Source: Prolixibacteraceae bacterium UBA6162
GTDB lineage: Bacteria; Bacteroidota; Bacteroidia; Bacteroidales; Prolixibacteraceae
Reading direction: 5' to 3'
Assembly: GCA_002428215.1 (NCBI GenBank)
Contig: DIUI01000118.1
Span: 1-39,060, forward strand
DNA length: 39,060 nt
In this document: piece after piece, positions 35,113 to 39,060 of the stretch
How positions within the stretch are numbered: the first letter of the stretch is position 1
How the letters are laid out: each line of letters starts with the position of its first letter
The notes under the pieces: generated by a model
What the model saw: only the letters and a program-made list of their open reading frames with translations
Database searches by the model: none
What the model was told of the DNA's origin: nothing
Program-made: the position numbers and the translations under genes

Positions 35113-36054
35113 TTAACGCCAGGTAACCACCCTACCCCTTTCGGCATCGAGCAATGGTGCAGGAATTACGCCTTTTACATTCTGCCACAACAAGTTGATG
35201 AGTTTATGTTTGGCAAAATGACGGGAATAGGCCAGACTCACCTCCCGCAACGGTTTGGTGTGGGTAAACGAGCGTACATTTTTTCTGCGAAATTCGGGCA
35301 TTGTATAACCCGCCAGCTCAGGAATCAGGGTTATTCCCCCTTCTACATCGACAATATTCATTAGCGTTTCGAGCGAGCCTGCTTCGAACTGAAATGGAAG
35401 GCTACCGCCGGCCCCCGACATAAAAGAGCACAAATTTACCACCTGATCGCGAAAACAGTGCCCGTCGCTAAGCAGCCAGATATCGGGCCGGGCGATATCT
35501 TTAATGGTGATCTCTTCCTTGTTGTAAAGGGCATCGTCGGGGTGGGCATAGAGCATCATCTCCTCGTAAAAGAGCGGCTTTTCGATAATCTTCTCCTCCT
35601 TGAGCGGTGTAACAAGAATGCCGACATCGAGCAAATCTTTGTGCAACAATTCGATGATGGCCGATGTGGGAAGCTCTTCGACTTTGATAACTATATTGGG
35701 ATAGGTACGTTTGTAATTTCCAATAAACAGTGGAAGCAAATAGGGAGCCAGAGTGGGGATAATACCAATCCTAAGCAATCCCGAAATCTCGTTTTTGTGT
35801 TCCTTGATTATATTTTTCACCTCTTCCGACTCATTGAGCACAACCCTTGCCTGATCGATAATCCGGTATCCAACATCGGTAGGAATTAATGGCTGCTTCG
35901 AACGATCGAAAATAATGATGCCCAAATCCTCTTCGAGCTTTTTAATCTGCATCGACAGGGTGGGTTGTGTAACAAAACAGTGTTCGGCAGCACGTGCAAA
36001 ATGGCGGTAGGTATCTACGGCGACAACATACTCAAGTTGAGTTAAGGTAATCAT
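35113..36054 (-). CDS. oxyR: Hydrogen peroxide-sensing regulator OxyR
   Basis: A 313-residue LysR-family regulator that activates peroxide defence genes when its cysteines form a disulfide. The N-terminal winged helix-turn-helix (HFARAAEHCFVTQPTLSMQI, residues 18-37) is followed by the effector domain. The redox pair is in SDGHCFRDQVVNLC: Cys200 and Cys209, spaced like Cys199 and Cys208 of E. coli OxyR with the same GHCxRDQ context. That context separates OxyR from ordinary LysR proteins. A palindrome of OxyR-site type lies 26-40 bases upstream of the ATG, suggesting self-regulation. No catalase or peroxidase gene is in the window. Confidence 0.95.
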   Translation of the reverse strand: MITLTQLEYVVAVDTYRHFARAAEHCFVTQPTLSMQIKKLEEDLGIIIFDRSKQPLIPTDVGYRIIDQARVVLNESEEVKNIIKEHKNEISGLLRIGIIPTLAPYLLPLFIGNYKRTYPNIVIKVEELPTSAIIELLHKDLLDVGILVTPLKEEKIIEKPLFYEEMMLYAHPDDALYNKEEITIKDIARPDIWLLSDGHCFRDQVVNLCSFMSGAGGSLPFQFEAGSLETLMNIVDVEGGITLIPELAGYTMPEFRRKNVRSFTHTKPLREVSLAYSRHFAKHKLINLLWQNVKGVIPAPLLDAERGRVVTWR

Positions 36055-36079
36055 AGATGATTTTTGATTTTTGTGTAAG

Positions 36080-36094
36080 ATAGAAAAAATCTAT
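36080..36094. promoter_or_regulatory. Probable OxyR operator upstream of oxyR
   Basis: The palindrome ATAG-N7-CTAT (T-N11-A core) matches the half-site of the E. coli OxyR consensus, ATAGnTnnnAnCTAT, except at position 6. It sits between oxyR and the divergent lipoprotein gene and overlaps a weak -7-like TATCTTAC of oxyR. A second, weaker half after seven bases cannot be confirmed. Autoregulation is inferred. Confidence 0.6.
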
Positions 36095-36164
36095 GAGCTA
36101 CGCATCTTTATGTGGCCATCTTTACTAAAATAATTTACATATAGTGGTTCAATTCTTGCGGGGT

Positions 36165-36196
36165 TTTGCGTATCCAATCGTTTTCATATACATTTG
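36165..36196 (+). promoter_or_regulatory. Promoter for the unknown lipoprotein gene
   Basis: TTTG at 36165-36168 and TACATTTG at 36189-36196 are spaced by 20 bases, an exact fit. A transcript would start near 36202, eight bases before the ATG at 36210, so the in-frame upstream extension is excluded. Confidence 0.7.
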
Positions 36197-36209
36197 TAAA
36201 AATTGCTTT

Positions 36210-37007
36210 ATGTTCCGTGTTTTTTTAATCCTATTTCCACTGCTTGTCTGGATGTTATCCGGTTGCGGCCCTACCCAGGAGGAGCGCGCCGGTGCCCGTC
36301 TCAACTATGCCCGTGCCCTCTTGCAGCAGAGCGACACCGCTTCGGCACTTTTGCAGATCGACAGTGTAGCCTTGCTGCATCCCAAAGCCGCCTTTGCGCT
36401 TAATGCTGCCTCCAACCTTAAAAAAGAGATTCTTTGGGAGATTATGCAACAAAAAAACAACCGTCTCGACTCGGTGAACCTTCGCATAACAGATCTGGAG
36501 AAGAATTTCAGAATTGAAAAAACGCAGTTCGACCGCTTTGCCCAGTACCTGCATCGAAGGCAGACCTGGGAGCGTTCGTGGAACCGATCCTACCTTCAGA
36601 TTCTGCTCGACGAGCGGGGCGAATTGTCGCTGGTTAGCAACTACAACGGAGTTCAGTGGCTCGACCACATCGGACTTCGGGTGTATGATCTTGATTTGAG
36701 TGCCCGTACCGATAGTGTTGGATTGACCGAAACAGACAACCACCGGAGCGATTTCATGGAGTCGAAATGGGAAAAGGTAACCTACCGGAACGGACGCGAC
36801 AATGGGGTAATCGAATTCATTGCCAACCATACCCACCTGCGGTTGAAGGCAGTATTTCTGGGCCGCCGGTATCACTATATTGTGCTCGAAGATTACGACA
36901 AGCGGGCTGTTGCCGATGCATGGGAACTCTCGAACGCCATTAAGCAGCGAAACATCCTAGATGGGGAGATCAAGCAGTTACAGCAGCAACTTTCGCGGCT
37001 TAATTAA
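36210..37007 (+). CDS. Lipoprotein of unknown function
   Basis: A 265-residue predicted lipoprotein whose family I do not recognise. The signal peptide ends in lipobox LSGC (Cys19). Residues about 25-75 form a TPR-like helical region (RLNYARALLQQSDTASALLQ and following), continuing into a predicted coiled-coil segment (NNRLDSVNLRITDLEKNFRI). A beta-rich region carries YNGVQWLDHIGLRVYDLDLS and VIEFIANHTHLRLKAVFLGR, and a C-terminal helix ends with EIKQLQQQLSRLN. It may be an outer-membrane or envelope structural protein. It has its own promoter and diverges from oxyR across the operator, so OxyR control is possible but not shown. Confidence 0.82.
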   Translation: MFRVFLILFPLLVWMLSGCGPTQEERAGARLNYARALLQQSDTASALLQIDSVALLHPKAAFALNAASNLKKEILWEIMQQKNNRLDSVNLRITDLEKNFRIEKTQFDRFAQYLHRRQTWERSWNRSYLQILLDERGELSLVSNYNGVQWLDHIGLRVYDLDLSARTDSVGLTETDNHRSDFMESKWEKVTYRNGRDNGVIEFIANHTHLRLKAVFLGRRYHYIVLEDYDKRAVADAWELSNAIKQRNILDGEIKQLQQQLSRLN

Positions 37008-37089
37008 CCCGACAGTGCCCTGCAAATCAGGCAGCCAGAAACAAAGACTCCAGCCTCCTGCAGAGGAATAGAGTATTCACCTTCAACCC

Positions 37090-39060
37090 TTATAATATCT
37101 TTTCAATCTCTTCGGGCGGATTGGCCAGCACAGCTTGTGTGCCGTTTACTACAATCGGGCGCTGCAGCAGCTGCGGATACTGGATAATCGCATCCATCCA
37201 CTCCCCGGCCGACAGCTCCCGACCTTTGAACTCCGTTTTATAGAGAGCCTCCTGTGTGCGGATAAGTTCGAGTGGCGCTGCTCCGGTTGACGTAAAAATC
37301 ATACTAAGATCGTCCTTACTAAGGCCTTCCGACATATATTGGACAACTTCGACCTGGTAACCCTTGCGTTCGAGGTATTTGAGTCCTGCGCGACTTTTGG
37401 CACACCTCGGATTGTGAAATATCTTCATAACGATATGGTGTTGCTGACGGATGTAATTGTAATAATCCTCCTGCGCCTTGTACCTGGCGCCGTTCTCGTT
37501 GCGATGATACTGGTTGAGCAGGTCGGGGTCGAGAATACGCGCTTTGGTATTGTCGCGCAGCTGGATGAGCATCATCTCCTTCAATTCGGCCTGAATCTCG
37601 GGATCGTACACCGGAACAGCGACCTCTATACGGCGGTTCAGGTTGCGGGGCATCCAGTCGGCCGAACTGATGTAGTATTTTTCGTCGCCTCCGTTTGAGA
37701 AAATGAAAATCCTGGAGTGCTCGAGGTATTTATCTACAATGCTAACGGCTTCAATATTTTCGCTCAGACCGGGCAGTCCGGTTTTCATACCAAAGATACC
37801 ACGTACAATAAGCTTAATCTTAACCCCTGCTTCACTGGCTTCGTAGAGGCTCATCATCATTTGCGGATCAATAAGGCTGTTCATTTTAAGCATAATCCAC
37901 GCCTCCTTACCCTGCCGGGCAAACCGGATCTCTTTGCGAATGAGCTTTATAAACTTCTTGCGCATTTCGAACGGACTCACCACCAAATGGTTGTATTTGA
38001 AATGCTTGAAATTATGTTTGAAAAACTCGAACACATTGGCCACCTCGTCGGCCAGTCGCGGATCGGCAGTCAACAGACCATCGTCGGCATAAATTCGGGC
38101 AGTACCTTCATGAAAATTTCCGGTTCCTATGTAGGCATAGTTGCGGTAGCCATCCTCTTCATGCCGCTTAATCCAGGTGAGCTTTGAATGCACCTTTAGA
38201 CCGGTGATACCATTAATAACATTGGCGCCCTCCTCCTGCAGCTTACCCGACCAGAAGATGTTGTTCTTCTCGTCGAACCGGGCCAGCAACTCAATAACCA
38301 CGGTAACCTTTTTCCCGTTTCTGATGGCGTTGAGCAGGGCATTTACCACCTTCGATCCGGGCGATACCCTGTAAATGGTAATGCCAATCTCTTCGACCTG
38401 CGGATCGATGGCTGCCTCACGTATCAGATCGATGTAGTGCCCAAACCGGTGATACGGAAAGTGAAGCATCACATCCTTGCGGCGCAGCACCTTCAGAATA
38501 CTGGTATGCCGGCGAATATCTTTGTGCTGAAGAGAAGGAAGCCTGGCGTAGTAGTGATGGGGTTTTCCGATTTCCGGAAAATCCATAAAATCTTTGTGGT
38601 TATGGTATCGGCCTCCGGGAATGGCATTCTCCTGATCCTCGATCTTCATTTTTTTCACGATAAACTTCAGAAAATCGTCGGGTATCTGACTGTCATAGAT
38701 CAATCGGACCGGCCTTCCGGTTTTCCTCTTTTTAATGCCGGCTTCCATCTTTTCAATAAACGACTTCGAGATATCGTCGTCGATATCTATTTCGGCATCG
38801 CGGGTTACCTTCAGGGTATAGGCTTCGTAGGTATCGTAATCGAAGTAGAAAAAAAGATCGTCGAAACAGAACCTGATTACATCGTCGAGCAGCATGACGT
38901 ACTGTTTGGAACCTACGCTGGGCAAGACCAGAAACCTTGGAACCGAACGGCTGGGTATTCGGATTAGGGAATAGGCGTAATCGGCAGGGGCATTGTGCCG
39001 CATAAGTTTCACCGCCAGATACACCGACCGGTCGCGCAGGTAGGGGAAGTCGCCCTTTTT
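37090..39060 (-). CDS. ppk1: Polyphosphate kinase PPK1 fused to an ArsC-family domain, N-terminus outside window
   Basis: PPK1 makes polyphosphate from ATP. The open frame enters from the right edge in mid-gene (FPYLRDRSVYLAVKL is N-domain sequence). It contains the DVMLHFPYHRFGHYIDLI segment and the two phospholipase D-type active-site histidines: HSK at 38188-38190 and EHSR at 37717-37719. It ends its PPK1 part at AQEDYYNYIRQQHHIV. Without a stop or linker, translation continues from Met (37428) into about 112 residues of an ArsC/YffB/Spx-like thioredoxin-fold domain, with NPRCAKSR and a single active-site Cys (codon 37402-37404). Free ArsC-like proteins are about 115 residues, so this second part is complete. 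The fusion is unusual; a lost stop or a sequence error is possible. Confidence 0.9.
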   Translation of the reverse strand, partial: KKGDFPYLRDRSVYLAVKLMRHNAPADYAYSLIRIPSRSVPRFLVLPSVGSKQYVMLLDDVIRFCFDDLFFYFDYDTYEAYTLKVTRDAEIDIDDDISKSFIEKMEAGIKKRKTGRPVRLIYDSQIPDDFLKFIVKKMKIEDQENAIPGGRYHNHKDFMDFPEIGKPHHYYARLPSLQHKDIRRHTSILKVLRRKDVMLHFPYHRFGHYIDLIREAAIDPQVEEIGITIYRVSPGSKVVNALLNAIRNGKKVTVVIELLARFDEKNNIFWSGKLQEEGANVINGITGLKVHSKLTWIKRHEEDGYRNYAYIGTGNFHEGTARIYADDGLLTADPRLADEVANVFEFFKHNFKHFKYNHLVVSPFEMRKKFIKLIRKEIRFARQGKEAWIMLKMNSLIDPQMMMSLYEASEAGVKIKLIVRGIFGMKTGLPGLSENIEAVSIVDKYLEHSRIFIFSNGGDEKYYISSADWMPRNLNRRIEVAVPVYDPEIQAELKEMMLIQLRDNTKARILDPDLLNQYHRNENGARYKAQEDYYNYIRQQHHIVMKIFHNPRCAKSRAGLKYLERKGYQVEVVQYMSEGLSKDDLSMIFTSTGAAPLELIRTQEALYKTEFKGRELSAGEWMDAIIQYPQLLQRPIVVNGTQAVLANPPEEIEKIL

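Noticed and set aside
36255..36875. Minus-strand open frame opposite the lipoprotein
   Set aside because: The plus strand has a consensus promoter and a good lipoprotein signal, while the minus frame has neither.

Overview
The window looks like chromosomal DNA of a Bacteroidota bacterium, probably of the order Bacteroidales or Marinilabiliales. Four things support this: a fused LpxC-FabZ protein, a SusC/SusD pair driven by an ECF sigma/FecR pair, promoters of the TTTG-N19/20-TAnnTTTG type, and gene starts without Shine-Dalgarno sites. There are no insertion sequences, CRISPR arrays or phage genes. Most of the window is housekeeping DNA with two accessory blocks embedded in it.

Layout. (1) 1-962: 5' part of sufB (Fe-S assembly) on the minus strand, divergent from thiL (1097-2146). 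(2) 2152-6706, minus: an operon of an HD phosphohydrolase, lpxD, lpxC-fabZ and lpxA, the early lipid A pathway plus a fatty-acid dehydratase. (3) 6866-11645, plus: rimP-nusA-infB, then tatA and a LolD-type ABC ATPase. (4) 13077-25704, plus: a polysaccharide-utilisation-type locus made of an ECF sigma factor, a FecR anti-sigma factor, SusC with an STN signalling domain, SusD, a strong hairpin, two exported Gfo/Idh/MocA oxidoreductases, a GH97 glycosidase and an exported endonuclease/exonuclease/phosphatase-fold lipoprotein. (5) 25712-28722: a DUF985 cupin and a TIGR02757 protein (minus), then a TrmN6-type tRNA methyltransferase and an FNR-like flavoprotein (plus). (6) 28729-33689, minus: overlapping genes for a DUF7033 deacetylase-like protein, a FemAB/GNAT-like protein, a NodB-type deacetylase and a GNAT acetyltransferase, ending in upp. 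This looks like an envelope or exopolysaccharide-modification operon. (7) 33765-36054, minus: radC, rpsT, tRNA-Glu and oxyR. (8) 36210-37007: a lipoprotein of unknown function. (9) 37090-39060, minus: polyphosphate kinase PPK1 fused in frame to an ArsC-family domain, cut by the window end.

How they work together. The PUL probably senses its glycan through SusC (STN domain to FecR to sigma), imports oligosaccharides through SusCD, and processes them in the periplasm with a retaining-type GH97 (alpha-galactosidase-like) and two dinucleotide-binding oxidoreductases. One of these carries a clear Tat signal. The set is unusual because redox enzymes and a possible phosphodiesterase accompany a single glycosidase.

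Best candidates for something new: the PPK1-ArsC fusion with no linker, the redox-rich PUL, and the four-gene overlapping deacetylase/acyltransferase operon. A close match to an OxyR operator just upstream of oxyR is a good regulatory lead.
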